Origin: Saturnia japonica
Taxonomy: Eukaryota > Arthropoda > Insecta > Lepidoptera > Saturniidae
Assembly: GCA_033032175.1 (NCBI GenBank)
Contig: CM065311.1
Span: forward strand, 737,190-801,189
Direction: 5' to 3'
DNA length: 64,000 nucleotides
Program-made: the position numbers and the translations under genes
The notes under the pieces: generated by a model
What the model was told of the DNA's origin: nothing
Seen by the model: the letters and a program-made list of their open reading frames with translations, nothing else
Database searches by the model: none
Shown: in pieces, positions 1 through 31,884 of the stretch
How the letters are laid out: each line of letters starts with the position of its first letter
Numbering within the stretch: the stretch's first letter is position 1

Positions 1-384
1 GAGTCTCTTTTGTTTGTTATTAGAATGATTACTATGTATCGCATCAATAGCTTCGAGAGGGATTAATTCGCGATTAATTGAATTAAGGGCCCAGCACATA
101 TTACGCGAACCGTGGCTATAAGAATTGTCAATATTATTTCTAGAATTTAAAAAAAGTAATTCAAAAAGCTTAATTTTCAACAATTCTCAGTCGATTCTGA
201 TCAAATTTTGTAGAAGGGAAACATACATGATACTATAATTGAGAGGCTATAAGAATTGTTAATAATGCATTAAAAATTGTACACAAGAATAATAGTTTTC
301 AACCAATTTCGATGAAAATTGTGCACGGGAAATACGTGATGCCACTCCTCAATTGATACGGCATTAGAAATGTCTACAATATGA

Positions 385-455
385 GTAAAAATAAAGGGAT
401 TTCAATAATTATTGCGTAATAACAAATGCTTGCGGAGCCACGGACACACCGCTAG
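385..455 (+). mobile_element. Helitron-like 3' end
   Basis: TGAGTAAAAATAAA then GCTTGCGGAGCCACGGACAC and CTAG at 452-455 before T. A near copy lies at 50474-50560, where the end has mutated to CTTG. Confidence 0.5.
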
Positions 456-1198
456 TTGATAATATAATTTACATGTATATATCAAGCATACAAATAAGTT
501 AATTTAATGTTACATTAAAAAAAATGTAATATCTGCTACATAACAACAAATTTTTAGGAGGCCTTACAATTTTTTATTTGTTTATAAAATATTTTAAAGT
601 TCAAAAATAGTTATGAATAAAATGATCACATATTATTTTCCAGTATTGAATTATATGACAATAGATAGAATTTTTTTTATATAGATTTTACTGATCGTTA
701 AGTCCGTCCGATAAAATATCTGAGTTAATATATCTCAAGTCATGCATAAAGAAATTTTACTTTAAAACCCTTATTTCATTGTTACAGTTAACAGAAGGTG
801 ATCTCATACTATAAACTCAAGTGAATTTCAACTTTCGAAGACTAACTTAACGAAACGAACGCATTACGTACATATGTGTGCCGAACCACGGAACCGGCAA
901 CCACGCACATAAACACGTTCGAAGTTGTGCCGCGAGGCGCATTAGCGGTTCTATATTGATCACCATGTTTGTCTTTATCACGGTGACATATTTTATGCTT
1001 ATGTACAAACAAGTTTGCAATTTGCTGATATGTTTGTTGGTGTGTAGTTGTCCGTGCGAGTTGTTTATAACCAAGTATTGAAGATTGACAGATATTGTCG
1101 GTTAGACACTTCAGTGTGTCTTATAATTTATCAGCCAATGTATATCAACCAGGCATGTTACGGATATAAGATTTTGAACCTAGATATGGACATCTTAA

Positions 1199-1563
1199 TC
1201 TATATATTAATACGTGAAGCAAAAGCTTTCTACCCCTTTTTAAGCGTGTTGCATGCACGCAATATTGTGAGATTTGGCATGGTTACAGTTTTTATGGAGA
1301 AGGAGTTCTGAAACCTAAAATTTATCTATATATCTGTTTCTAAAATATTATATAAAATAAATTAATACTGCGAATACTAACCCGACCAGTGCCATTGAAC
1401 TTAGACCCCGCAAAATATTGAAAATGTTACTCAACGATAAGTGACAGCAAGTGATGTAGATAATACTCATTGTTTAGGTTCATGAATACTGCAAATTTCG
1501 AACAGAAAATAGTCTATGATCAAAAAGTCACTGGTCGAATTTCGACCTTAGGGCGATCGCTAG
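1199..1563 (+). mobile_element. Non-autonomous Helitron, family A, complete
   Basis: Begins TCTATATATTAATACGTGA after an A and ends CTAG before a T, with the hairpin GGTCGAATTTCGACC 12 bp before the end. This is the Helitron pattern (TC start, hairpin plus CTRR end, insertion between A and T). 365 bp, no coding potential. Confidence 0.85.
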
Positions 1564-2429
1564 TAGTATTAAATCGATGTCAATTATGGAATCGGATATT
1601 AAGTCATTTCTGATACCCTATAGTTTCGGATCTGTCTACATCTTAGATTCCAAACGGCTGAACCGATTTTGAACCAGTTTTTTTTAAAGGTAACTTGATT
1701 GAGAGTGTACTAGGGTACTAAGTAAGTTAGTTTTACAATGATATTAGAAGAACTTGTCAATATTGAGCTGATGCTACACTACCATCTGGAATATACAGGA
1801 TACCTAACTCTTCACCAGCTTACAGCAGAAATATCGTATTTAGGATCATTGGAATGATTTCAACTCTCAATGAATGGGTTTTTTGTGTCAGAGGTTTTTT
1901 TAAATTTTCAATTTGCCTTGTTAATAATTAATATACAATTGAAAGGCTACTTTTCTACAGAATTTAATTTATAGTATAGTTAGATTCAAAAACTTTTTTT
2001 TGCAAATGTACTGTTAAATTATAGGATCTTAAACGCATATAAATTGGCAGTTCAGCTATGACTACTCTATCTACGATTAAAGTTATTCAAATATATTTAG
2101 CCTTAATAAAACTGATGTACCTACAAAATACATTGCCGGTAAACGTGCGTGCTCTATGAGCGGACGTCAGGGTTACCATTTACGTAGTAGTTAGTCTTTT
2201 CCATACTAAACCTCCTAAAGTTTGAGTCTGGTATCCCATTAATAAAGAGCCAACTATTATTGACACATTAATAACTATAGTGCCACCAGTATAACTTGGC
2301 ACAGCAGAGCGCCACTGTGCACATAACCTGTGTACACTATTTAAACTTTACCACCATGATTAACTCTAAAATTAAATTAAGTTCTATACGAAAATAGTAC
2401 ACAATATATATAGTCCAATTTTTTTTTTA
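1564..2429. other. AT-rich intergenic DNA
   Basis: No coding frame, RNA gene or repeat with recognisable ends was seen. Confidence 0.5.
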
Positions 2430-2650
2430 CTTTATATAGGCTTGCGTTTGACCACCACCTCGCTTGATCGTAAGTGATGATGTGGTCTACGATGGAGCAC
2501 GCTTGCTTAGAAGGTATTGCCTATTCACTCGTGACTCACAGGTTGTTGTTATCGGGAAATACAAACTCCGGCAAAGGATTCCACTATTTAGCGATGCACA
2601 TGATAAATGTGCAAATAAAACGCTTCGTGCGCTTATAATAATTAATTAAT
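2430..2650 (+). repeat. LINE 3'-end-like repeat
   Basis: TGACCACCACCTCGCTTGAT, GTAAGTGATGATGTGGTCTA, CGATGGAGCACGCTTGC and TGCCTATTCACTCGTG resemble a conserved 3' end found in many lepidopteran LINEs. The short open frame across it is not a gene. Confidence 0.45.
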
Positions 2651-3343
2651 ATTCTCAATCGGGTTGCTGTTAAAATACAAGACGGCCACTTTAGTTCTTA
2701 AAATTCCCACCGAAAACTTATACTGGTGGCGCTAAATGTCCAAACTTTTTTTGTAAAAAAAATTGTACTGTCTGACTCATACGAACATGCTACATGTACC
2801 TATATTGCTACCGTCATTGGTAGTTAGCACCCGCAGTTTAAGCGTATAAACGTGATAAATAACTTAACCGAACCGAACCTAAAGCGCAGCAGCTATTGTA
2901 CCAGCAACGTAGAATTATCGTATTATGGAGAATTTGGACCAGATTTATCGTACTTTACCGGCTTTCCGGAGTGTTTTTTTTAGTTCGTCGGCGAACAAAA
3001 TTAGTAAACACCATAGGCGTTATTCAGACTTCCGCATGGGTATGAACTTCTAATCTATTTTTTTTAATTCTTAGAATTTTCAAATTATCGTACGATAATA
3101 GCATGCTATCGTATTTCGTACGACGCGAAGGTATGAAATTGTAATGTACGGTTGTGAACCCTGCCGGTTTGTCATAGATATGTCAACGGTAGAGCTTTAC
3201 TCTTTTTCCCATGGTTATAACTGTCACCCATGTTTGTGTTCGTTACCGTAATATATTTCTTACTTACTTGTGACTGCATAGAAAAAGTCGTTGTTTTTCT
3301 GTGTGAATGGCTTTTACTTTACTATTTTTTATATACATACATA
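2651..3343. other. Intergenic DNA with a short palindrome
   Basis: Contains the perfect 14-bp palindrome TTATCGTACGATAA at 3085-3098 and no gene. Confidence 0.5.
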
Positions 3344-3591
3344 CTAGCGGTGTCCGCGGTTTCACTCGCATTTAATTTTTTAATTGTAACCTACATTTTG
3401 TATAGTAATTGCTGCATTTTCTAAGAGTTACCGCGTGATGTTATATAGCCTATAACCCTTCCTCAATGAACGACCTAACGCAAAAATAATTTCTCAAACC
3501 TAACTGGCACTTCCAGCGTTTAACATTGCACTTTAACGAGTTCTAACATTGTTTGTTTGTTTACTTTTAAGATATATAAATATTAGTATAG
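3344..3591 (-). mobile_element. Helitron-like element, minus orientation
   Basis: CTAG at 3344-3347 with GCGGTGTCCGCGG next to it marks a 3' end. The other end (ATATTAGTATAGATC) is the inverted 5' end of this common lepidopteran repeat. It holds GTTATATAGCCTATAACCC, also found near 25998 and 32548. Confidence 0.55.
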
Positions 3592-5299
3592 ATCAGCAAT
3601 TATTCTTTCTTAGGCCACATCGCATAACGGCAGTACTAATATTGTTGTAACTTATAAGAAAGTTTAATAGTAAATCATCGTATACTAATGACGCTGATGG
3701 GTCATAATTCTAATATAAATACTTAATGAGTTTATCGATAGTAAAATGATTTTTATAGGCATTAAATAAACCATGTGACGTTTCATTACGAGGAATTATT
3801 TTAAATTTCTCTACCTTTCTGGCAGAGCCTTATGCGATATAATCATACAACTTCTTTACGGTTCGCGATATAGTTGTTTTTAATCAAACTGTGGAAAAGG
3901 AGAATTATGTTTTTCAAGAGTATGTGTGTATTTCAATATATGTGTTTTTAAGAATATGTCTATTTCTTTGGCACGCTCTGTAGCCTAAACGGATTGTTGG
4001 GTTTTAGAATACGAGATGTCGTTAGATTCGTCTTAATTGTGGGAGTGACATCAATGAATCAAATGAAAAGCAGAAATAGTTTTTTTTTAGTCAACTGGTT
4101 TTTATGTTTTATGTTTTGTGTTGCAGTCGATTTCTTATTTCCTTTTTAATAAAATTTAGCTTGGTATATAATATAAATCGAGTGCTTGCTTTTAACATGG
4201 GACTTGTAGTAGTTTTTTTTACTAGATTGACAAACTTAATTACTCTTTTTTTCCAGGAGCACCCGATCGGGCACTTACAAGCACGTTGATAGAAGGGGCA
4301 GCTGACCCACTGCCTGTGTCTTACTACACCCATGGCCTTTACTACGGTAAACGGTTTACTACGGTCTTTCACATGTGCGAATATTTTTACGCATAAATAA
4401 ATAACAGAATAATAATTAGTTTTATTACGACCCACACTATTTTATATATTTTGCCCGACCTAGAATAAAGAAGGTAATGTTTTTCGAGATTGTTTTTATA
4501 TTGATGTATGTATGTCTAATTCTTTGGCACGCTTTCTACCATAAACAGCTTAATAAATTTTAGTATACGAGATGTCGTTAGATTCGTCTTAATTGTGGTA
4601 GTGACATAGGCTATATAATATTAAGGTACTATGCGTGGGAATCAAATAAAAATCAAAAATAGAAAATAAGTTCTGAAGTGTATATGTTGCAGTCGGATTT
4701 TTTGTTTCCTTTTTCAATAATTTTAAATACAACTATTTAATTACTAGACCACTAAGCAAACTAAATCGACGATTTCATTTATCGTATCAAAGAAAAGTAT
4801 ATAGGTAATAATGTATAAAAAAATAGAACTTTTATATTATTCAGTTTTCTAGAGAAGGTTTATTGATTTTAGTCTGAAGTCTTGACTCCAAATTTATTTA
4901 TTAAAGTTAAGCAAACATTTCACTGCAAGCTAGCTTTTCCAATAATTTGATACTTACCAGAGATCGTACACGTTTACGATGCGGCGACCTGTGTTCGGTT
5001 AACAGCGATGCGATGAGAATCGATATTCCGGGATAGAGGTATCGACAGCGTTAATAAAATATGGCTGTGTATTACAGGTAGGTTTAAGGGGATAGGGGAT
5101 GTCAGAGTTGCAGCATTATCTTCCATGTCACCATTATTGAATACTGATTTAATGGGCGACGTCAGGGTTAAATGCAAGCAAAGTATTTTCTTTTAGTTAC
5201 AAAAATTTATGTATGGCTTTGGTGATTACATTTATTTGAGGGCCAGAGTTTAATAGGATATAAAAAATTAAACACAACATAGCCCTTATCACAAGCCAT
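3592..5299. other. AT-rich intergenic DNA downstream of lowfat
   Basis: Two related stretches (AGTACGAGATGTCGTTAGATTC type, about 4000-4050 and 4560-4600) show an old duplication. No gene is seen. Confidence 0.45.
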
Positions 5300-5457
5300 A
5301 TCTGTGTATATAAAAATGAATGTTTCTTTGTTTGTTTATTGTATGTTTGTTTAACGTCGCTAAATTTAGATTAATTCTTGTGCATACGCCCGTGAAGGTT
5401 TTGTTTTAGAAGAACCAGTTTACAAGACAACTGGAACGAAGTCTCGTGCATAAGCTA
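5300..5457 (+). mobile_element. Short Helitron-like repeat
   Basis: Starts near GTGTATATAAAAATGAATG and ends GTGCATAAG then CTAG at 5454-5457. The length and end are Helitron-like; the family was not matched elsewhere here. Confidence 0.35.
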
Positions 5458-6116
5458 GTAGGAAACAATAGTGGATAATTAATGTGTCCTAATACTTTGT
5501 TTTACTAAATTACGGGTTATAATTGAAATAATAATTGGAAGAATACGTTTTAAATACATTACCATAGTTTTTTTTAAATCTTAGCACGGCAAACTAACAC
5601 TATCTAAAGATAAAGTAAGTAAATATGTTATCAAACCCAAATTTTTTTTTAAATATACTCAGTATCTCGGTAAATCGACTCTACCTACTGTCGCTGATGG
5701 TGAGCACAGTAAAATCCAAATACAACAGCGACCACCGAGAGATCGTAATTTTTCGACGGTTGCTACCGTCATATTGGCCTGCATTAATATTATATAACTG
5801 GGTATGCACAGGTTGAACCCGAAAGGCGACAAGCAAAAGCGAGTCATTATGACGGACTTTTCTCAAAATAATCCGACCACCTCGTGTAGGTTCACAATAC
5901 TCGTATACAACCCTCTTTGCCAATTTCGGCTTTGGTGACATTTTTTGCAATTTGTAGTTCAAAAATGTTTACACTTAATATGGCTTACGTACGTTACTTT
6001 GGTGGTAAACTTGTATAATGCATACATACTTAAAGGGTAAGGAAATAAATAAAACACAAACATGCTTATGCTACAACTATACTTAAATAACAAATGGCGC
6101 GGGAAGGACGGTGAGA

Positions 6117-25548
<19,432 letters not shown>

Positions 25549-25800
25549 GTAGCCGCCGGCGCGACGTCGCAGGGCGCGGCGGGCGCGTGCGGCAGCGCCT
25601 GCGGCTGCGCGCGAACTGTGCTCTGTCTCTCTGCCCCGTGCACGCGCCGCGCCGCGCACCGCACTCCAACCACGGCGGAAAAACAAACACCGTGTGAAGT
25701 TTTTATTAAACGACCGTGTGAGGACGTTGCCTCGCGTCTGCCAGGACCAGAGATCGGTAGAGGTGACTGCACAGCCTACTGATACGTCTGAACGCGCTAC
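25549..25800 (-). promoter_or_regulatory. GC-rich 5' UTR and probable promoter of lowfat
   Basis: Immediately upstream of the lowfat start codon the sequence is strongly CpG-rich to about 25680, then becomes mixed to about 25800. This is unlike the AT-rich surroundings and fits a 5' UTR plus core promoter. No convincing TATA box was identified, so the transcription start is not placed. Confidence 0.4.
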
Positions 25801-25832
25801 TACAACTCAAAACCGAACACAATTATAATAAA

Positions 25833-26060
25833 CTAGCTGTGCCACACGGATTCACCCATTTTAAATTTATTCGACCAAGATTCTGCCATACCGCCGCGGC
25901 CGTCAACGCACCCGTGTAAACTTCCCATACTTGCCTAGAGCTTGCCAAATAGCATGAAGTTCACGATAACTGCTCTGCTTTTTAGAGTCCAGCATGAAGG
26001 TATATAGCCTATAACCTTCCTCAACAAATACGCTATAAAATATGTTTTTTTTTTTAATTT
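25833..26060 (-). mobile_element. Helitron-like element, minus orientation
   Basis: CTAG at 25833-25836 followed by CTGTGCCACACGGATTCACC marks the 3' end. The inside has TATAGCCTATAACCTTCCTC, shared with 3440 and 32548. The 5' end is unclear. Confidence 0.45.
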
Positions 26061-26270
26061 CCAGTCTAAAGATTAGCACGTCAAATAATCAAACAAAATA
26101 ACAATTTCTTGGGCTTTATAATACTTCAGAGTTTAGATAGATAAATAACAAAATATCAATCCCTTGGACTTTATAATATTCGAAAGATAAATATCATGGA
26201 ACTGTAGCTCTTTAGTCCTTATTCTCAGCTAAAACACCAATATTCGAAGAATATACAGCTGTTGTATATA

Positions 26271-26438
26271 CAGTGTAAACTCTTTATAACGTTATCCTTT
26301 ATAACGATAAACTCCCTATAACGTTGAAGTGAGCCCAACTTGGTTGGTTTGCGTTAAAACCCACATATTGAAACTGCACTCCATATAACGACAAAAAATG
26401 CTCAGTCCCTTGAGTATCGTTATAAAGAGTTTACACTG
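26271..26438. mobile_element. MITE of the pogo-like family
   Basis: 168 bp with the same 21-bp inverted repeats and the same subterminal sequence as the 12987 element (CCCAACTTGGTTGGTTTGCG), flanked by TA. It is the 12987 element with the middle removed. Confidence 0.88.
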
Positions 26439-28184
26439 TATATCAAAAATTTACAATTGTATATCCAAACTGTAATTTTCATCTTATTGATGTTTTATAG
26501 TTTATAGCTCTCTTTTTTATGGTGTAAAATCATAAGTAAAACTAGTTTACTTTTGTGCATTTTAGATCTCTCCATATGAGAGCTATGGGCTACACTCCTG
26601 ACAAAAAAAAAACTAGTTTCTACACAACAAATAATAATAATAAGGAAGATATAAAAAAATAACCAAAAGAACATGTACCCAACAGTATTTCTTTTAAATA
26701 TGATATTAATAAACATTAGACTTTTATGCATTGTTCACTAGAACTATGTTTGTAACGTACTTACACGACCTCCAAATGAAGAAAAAAATACAATAGACTT
26801 TTAAAGCATGCCAATAAACCCATTTGTACTGTACTGGATTCAAGTAATTATCGCTTATCATAGAAACATAATTCGATAATAGAGGCAATCTCTAATCGTA
26901 TTTACAGTTACTTTCACAATGTGTTCTATTAAAATCAACTGTTTGAATAACTTTATAAATTAAAACAAAAACTTATTTGTATTATATTTCCCAATCATAT
27001 ATTACAATTCATGTGATTATGTAAGTCCGCTCTACACAAGCGCTCGAGCTCAAAGCCTCCCCCCTCGCCCTCCAATCCGCACTCAGGACCCGACGTGCTT
27101 CACTTTCGCACGGTCTGCAAGCCCCGACGCGACACTTGTTTAATTGCAACCCACTCGCTGCAGTCAAAACCGGATTTATTGTCTCCCGCCATTCGATATC
27201 AACACAACATTGATGGGAGCCATGGAGAAATCAACGAGGGTTCCGTGAAACTGCACACAACCGGTTCAGTTTCCTTTTAAATGTTAGAAAACCGCGATAA
27301 GTTGACCACAATTATCAATCTGAGACTGAGACAACTCGAGAATAAATTGATTTTGTAAGTTAGTTTACCACAGTGCACTCCTGCGCATATAAAAGACATC
27401 AACGCGCTTACGAAAAAAATTCCATAATGGTTATTATATGTAGTAAATTCTTATTTATTGATGGTCATTACAGGATTAAAGTGGCATTAGCAACATTTGC
27501 ATAGCAACTGGTAGTTGACGTGGGAGAGTCGTTAATGGTTACAAAAAACAACTGATGATTTAACCGACAGCTTTATATGATAATACATATTATATTAAGT
27601 CATGCATGTCGGTAAGTATTTATTAAGTAATGCTTCGATCCCTCTACACCTAAAATATTAATTATTATTTACTTTATAGTGCTAATTTAAACTTTCATTT
27701 TTATTTATCTTTATTTAAAAATATTGAATCCGATTATCTTTTAAATAAAAATTCTAAGCATACCTCTGCTTTCTTATACCATATTAAAGACATCTATCTG
27801 TACATAGTATAAAATGAAGTCGCTTCCCGCTGTCTTTTCCCTATGTGTACGCTTAGATATTTTAAACTACGCAACGGATTTTAATGCGGTTTTCATTAGC
27901 ATTTACAGAATTTTATTATGAATGGTTTATATAAACAATACATTTCAATTAAGTTATTGTGTATTAGAGAAAATTCAATTATTTGTAAACAAGTCGTCAA
28001 AAAATGATTTTCGGGCGCTTACATGGCCTTATGAGGTTCATCAAAATAATGTTCTAAAGAATTGTAGTTCTTCAAAAACCCTAGAGAACAGTCTGCGATG
28101 GCATATATTTATTTCTTAAGGTTAACTTACAGTAACCTTTTTTAGAGGTGTACACCCAAAGTTCGCCGGGTATGTTTTAGGTAT
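26439..28184. other. Intergenic DNA upstream of lowfat
   Basis: A GC-richer patch at 27030-27250 has no convincing exon or promoter. The rest is AT-rich without recognisable features. Confidence 0.45.
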
Positions 28185-28350
28185 CAATTAGGGACCAGTC
28201 TATTACCACTAATCGGGCATAAAGCCAAACTCTGAGTTACTATTGATAAATTCATAGAAAACCCCAATAACACTTTGCTCAACCTGGGAATCGAACCTAG
28301 GCTCTCAAGCATAGAAGTCGCGTTTAGGTTCACTAGGCTAGAAGCAGTTA
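28185..28350 (-). mobile_element. tRNA-derived SINE with intact B-box
   Basis: On the minus strand an A-box-like TAGCCTAGTGA is followed by the B-box GGTTCGATTCC (28297-28287), then the body AGCAAAGTGTTATTGGGGTT and GTTTGGCTTTATGCCCGATT. RNA polymerase III promoter logic fits a SINE. The tail is truncated. Confidence 0.75.
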
Positions 28351-28429
28351 TGAAGTTATAATCTATCAATATTAAAGCGATAAACTCATGGTTTTCGTCG
28401 ATATCTTGAATGATAAACATTAATAAAAT

Positions 28430-28620
28430 TATTATAAATGCGAAAGTAACTCTGTTAGTATGTTTGTTACCTTTTAACGTCTAAGCCTCTGAAAAGATCA
28501 TAATTAAATTTGGGAGAGAGGTCTTCAGCTTCAGATCTGGAGAAGGACATAGGCTACTTTCAACCTAAATATTAATGAAGGGGTGAGATTTTTATCAATG
28601 ATCTTGGAAACTAAATTGCT
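28430..28620 (+). mobile_element. Helitron-like repeat (TATAAATGCGAAAG type), truncated
   Basis: ATTATAAATGCGAAAGTAAC then GTTACCTTTTAACGTCTAAG and GAGAAGGACATAGGCTAC match the order of the copy at 8528. Confidence 0.55.
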
Positions 28621-29801
28621 TTATTGCGTTCACTGGCTAAACCATTTTCGACTTCACTTATAAACGTTGACTAAACAATGTAAGCAAAGGTTATCTTTAA
28701 CTATGTTTTCTACTAACAATATGGATTAGAGAAAGATGGAAATATGTACTCTCATCGATATTTTATTGATAGATTTTTATAAGTAAAGCCGTTATTGTTT
28801 ACATACAAAAAACAAGGAGACGCAGGTACGGAAAAATGCTTGCTATTTTATAAAACTGAAAAACATATAACTACCGTTAACATATAAAGTCATCTTTTTA
28901 TTTCCTAACACATTCATCGACTCATATCTTCAAATCTATGTTTGTAGACCAGCACGTGGCTCACGGAACTATAAAAGCTCTCAGTGTTTTTTAACAAACA
29001 GAATATTATTGTGTTAACTAATGTAGACCATTAGATTAAATCTTTAATTTATTCTGTAGTTTTTCTGTAATGTATTCTGTATATATTGCTATAAATACAC
29101 AAAAATAAATTTATGGTTTGTTAACAGTGTTGTTTTCGTTGTTTGCACTTACGACTACAATATAAATACAGTAGATACCTAAATTTGTTATAAGATAAAA
29201 AAATACAATTATAAACTAATTTTTCATGTAAAAAAATATTAATTATTACAAATAATAATATTTTATCGATGTATAATCGTTTACCATTAAAAAACTTTAT
29301 ACTATTACAAAATGCGAAAAAAAAAAACCTACTTAGCTGGGCTGGCAAACGTTTTTGTGTCCTTTCCGGCAGATAATGGTATACCGTATACGTAGTAAAT
29401 ATACTAACCATACTATTGACGTGTGCGGTGGTGGGGGAGAGGAGAGCAACCGCTCGCCGCTCAGTCACTCACGGTCTGGACACCGTACGAGTAACAGCAA
29501 CCTTTGGGAATGTTATTCATTTTAGTATAAATGGCTAGACTACAGCGCCACCAATCGGTGCCATATTACCTATGTAAATATAATATGAGGCATAAAAGAT
29601 TTTTTAAATGTTACATATTCAGTAGGTATATTACTATGTTCAATTTACACCAACTTCTATTATGTTGACATATTAAGAAATCCGATTAACGAAGTATGTT
29701 CTGGTAGAATTAAAATTCGCCATACACCTCCCAAGATTTTATGGTCAACGTAACGGTTTACTGCTTAGACTTGAATGATGTAAAGAACGTAATTATATAT
29801 G

Positions 29802-30672
29802 TCTATATATTAATACGTGAAGCTAAAGCTTTCGGTATCTTATTAAGCGTATTGCGTGCAAGGAAGACTGAAATTTGGCATAGTTAAAGTTTATATGTAG
29901 AAGGAGTGCAGAAAGCTAAAATCTATCTATAATATCTGTTACTAATATATTAAATAAAATAAATTAATACTGCGAATCTTCACCCGACCAGTGCCAATAT
30001 ATGTGCCAAAATATTGACATTGTCACTGTTTGGGCCAAATAGTGCGTGGTTGTCAGGGTTTCCTATCCTGGTAAGGGTTGGCTATGAGCTCGCTCAAATG
30101 ACTCGTATCCAGTCGTCGGTATGCGTGCGCGTGAGAACCCCAGCGACGCGCACCGCGGTTTAAAAATACTACGAGTCGTCGTGTAGTCGAGTTACCGCTG
30201 CCGCCATTTTTGTTCGTGATGTTATAAGAAAAAACTTATTAATAGAAAAAAATATTATTAAGGTTAATACTGCGATAAAACAAGTTGTAAAAAATTATAT
30301 ACTAGAGAAGCGTCGGGACAAACGTTTTCGGGTGTGAGTTGCGAGTGGAAAAGAGTCGCCGGCCAGCTACGTGACTACCGACTCGGTGCAGCGCTGAAAA
30401 CCTCCAGGTGAGTGGGCTTTACTGCTACATTCTTGCTGGGGTAGGTGAATCCGCAACCACGCATAAACAGTGCACTCAAAACCCCAGGCGTCTGATCTGG
30501 GAATATTTTACCCATCCGGACATCGGTAGGTTTAGCCGGTGGCCGGAACAGTCACTCAACGAAAAGTGATGTAGTTAATACTCATTGTTTATGAATACTG
30601 TAAATGTCAGACAGAAAATAGTCTATGATTAAAAAGTTGCTGGTCAAATTTCGACCTTAGTGCGATCGCTAG
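29802..30672 (+). mobile_element. Non-autonomous Helitron, family A, interrupted by a solo LTR
   Basis: 5' end TCTATATATTAATACG at 29802; 3' end CTAG at 30669-30672 preceded by GCGATCG. Positions 30027-30550 are an LTR insertion; without it the copy is about 345 bp like the others. Confidence 0.85.
30027..30550. mobile_element. Solo LTR inside a Helitron
   Basis: Starts TGTTTGGGCC, ends GGCCGGAACA, and is flanked by GTCAC at 30022-30026 and 30551-30555. TG...CA ends and a 5-bp duplication fit a solo LTR of a Gypsy or BEL/Pao retrotransposon. The empty site is seen in the Helitron at 55231-55589. The LTR contains CAG|GTGAGT at about 30409, a perfect splice-donor match. No internal retroelement sequence remains. 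Confidence 0.8.
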
Positions 30673-30779
30673 TATAGATAGAATCACATCAAATGTTCTA
30701 CGGAGTATGTCGTCATAAACATTCGAGGAAGACGTTAATATTTGTTGAATGACTTGTCAGAACATGTGCGAACATGTTA

Positions 30780-31110
30780 TTAAGATCGGAGGCGCGACAG
30801 GAGTGGTGAACTATGCAGACCTCGGACCTGCAGAGTGCGCGCCAAGCGAGTTCACGCGGGGGCCGGAGAGGGCACACGGCTACCGCAACCAGTTTATATT
30901 TTAAATTCGCGATAAAAAAAATCTGCAGCGGCGCGTGTCAGTAGCCGCGATGTCGACTGCCCCGCACTCTCCGCCTGCATTTATTAATCTTATTCGAGGA
31001 AATCGGCGCATCACCCGTCCTAACTTGCCCCACCGCGCCGCGCCACGCCGAACGCCGCTCCTTTTGGGCCGGCGCGGCGCGGCGCGGTGTAGTGTGCGCA
31101 TGAGTTTACT
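30780..31110 (+). promoter_or_regulatory. GC-rich island with core-promoter-like signals
   Basis: CpG-rich DNA in an AT-rich region, just after a Helitron. It has GATAAAAAAA at 30911 and an initiator-like TCAGT at 30938-30942, about 29 bp apart. An ATG at 30950 opens an Arg/Pro-rich frame to 31156, of no recognised family. It may be an orphan first exon or regulatory island. Confidence 0.3.
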
Positions 31111-31884
31111 AAAACTTCTTGAAATCTATACATTTAACTCAAAATTATTAATTTAAAGAAAAAAAAAAAACTGGCTTTTATTCATTATTTCCGTTGTACT
31201 ATTTTTATTTTCGTATTGTTTTCAGCAAACCCTTTCATTTAATAATTCCCTTCTTATGGGGGTACATAAAAAATAACTGGTCCACTAATTTTGGACGCTC
31301 GCCATATTGGGCTTAGAATGACCCAACTTAGCTAACCATGCATTATCATCAAAACTAAATGTGTATGCAAAATTTTAGTTTAATCGATTGGGGATAACCG
31401 TTTTAAAACTCGGTTGCAAGATATGACCCAAACTAACGATACAGGATAAATAAAAATAATGATTCTAAAAACGAAATGATGTTCGTTAATAAGCGCTTCA
31501 CTTTATAATGGCTGGATCGTGTTGACTAATTTGTTTTTTAAATTTACTAATAGTCCGAATAAAGTTTCTATGGAAATAAAAAAAATTAAATGTTACCCAG
31601 AAAATCGGGAAACTTTGAATAAACTGAAATTGTTCTTTTGTTAACGATTTGAACAGTGAAATATGGATAATTCTTATTTCGTTATGGTTCTGTAAAAAAT
31701 TCAGGTAATAAATTTGGTATAGATGGCGCTTTGGCCGCGTTATTTCCTACTACTATAGGAAAGGGTAAAGTAACGTCTGCCAGCCCATCAGAATCTATAT
31801 AAATAAAAATTTAATTATATCTGTTGGTAAACGGATTACTTGAGAACGGCTGGACTGATTTGGCTATTTTTTGTTTTAAGGTTT

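Noticed and set aside
5681..5962. 93-codon minus-strand frame as a gene
   Set aside because: No family resemblance, AT-rich context, and part of it (GATGGTGAGCACAGT) recurs near 41250, suggesting a repeat.
25549..25686. Longer N-terminus for lowfat
   Set aside because: The upstream open frame has no ATG; the apparent starts are TTG or GTG.
27030..27280. GC-richer patch as an upstream lowfat exon
   Set aside because: No splice sites or frame fit the gene; left as unexplained intergenic DNA.
28255..28345. A functional tRNA gene
   Set aside because: The A- and B-box-like motifs lead into a shared SINE body, and no cloverleaf acceptor stem is seen.
29121..29468. 115-codon minus-strand frame
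   Set aside because: Low-complexity, AT-rich, no domain, no splice context.
30027..30550. Host promoter and first exon captured by a Helitron
   Set aside because: The TG...CA ends and the exact GTCAC duplication fit a solo LTR better; the splice donor alone does not show capture.
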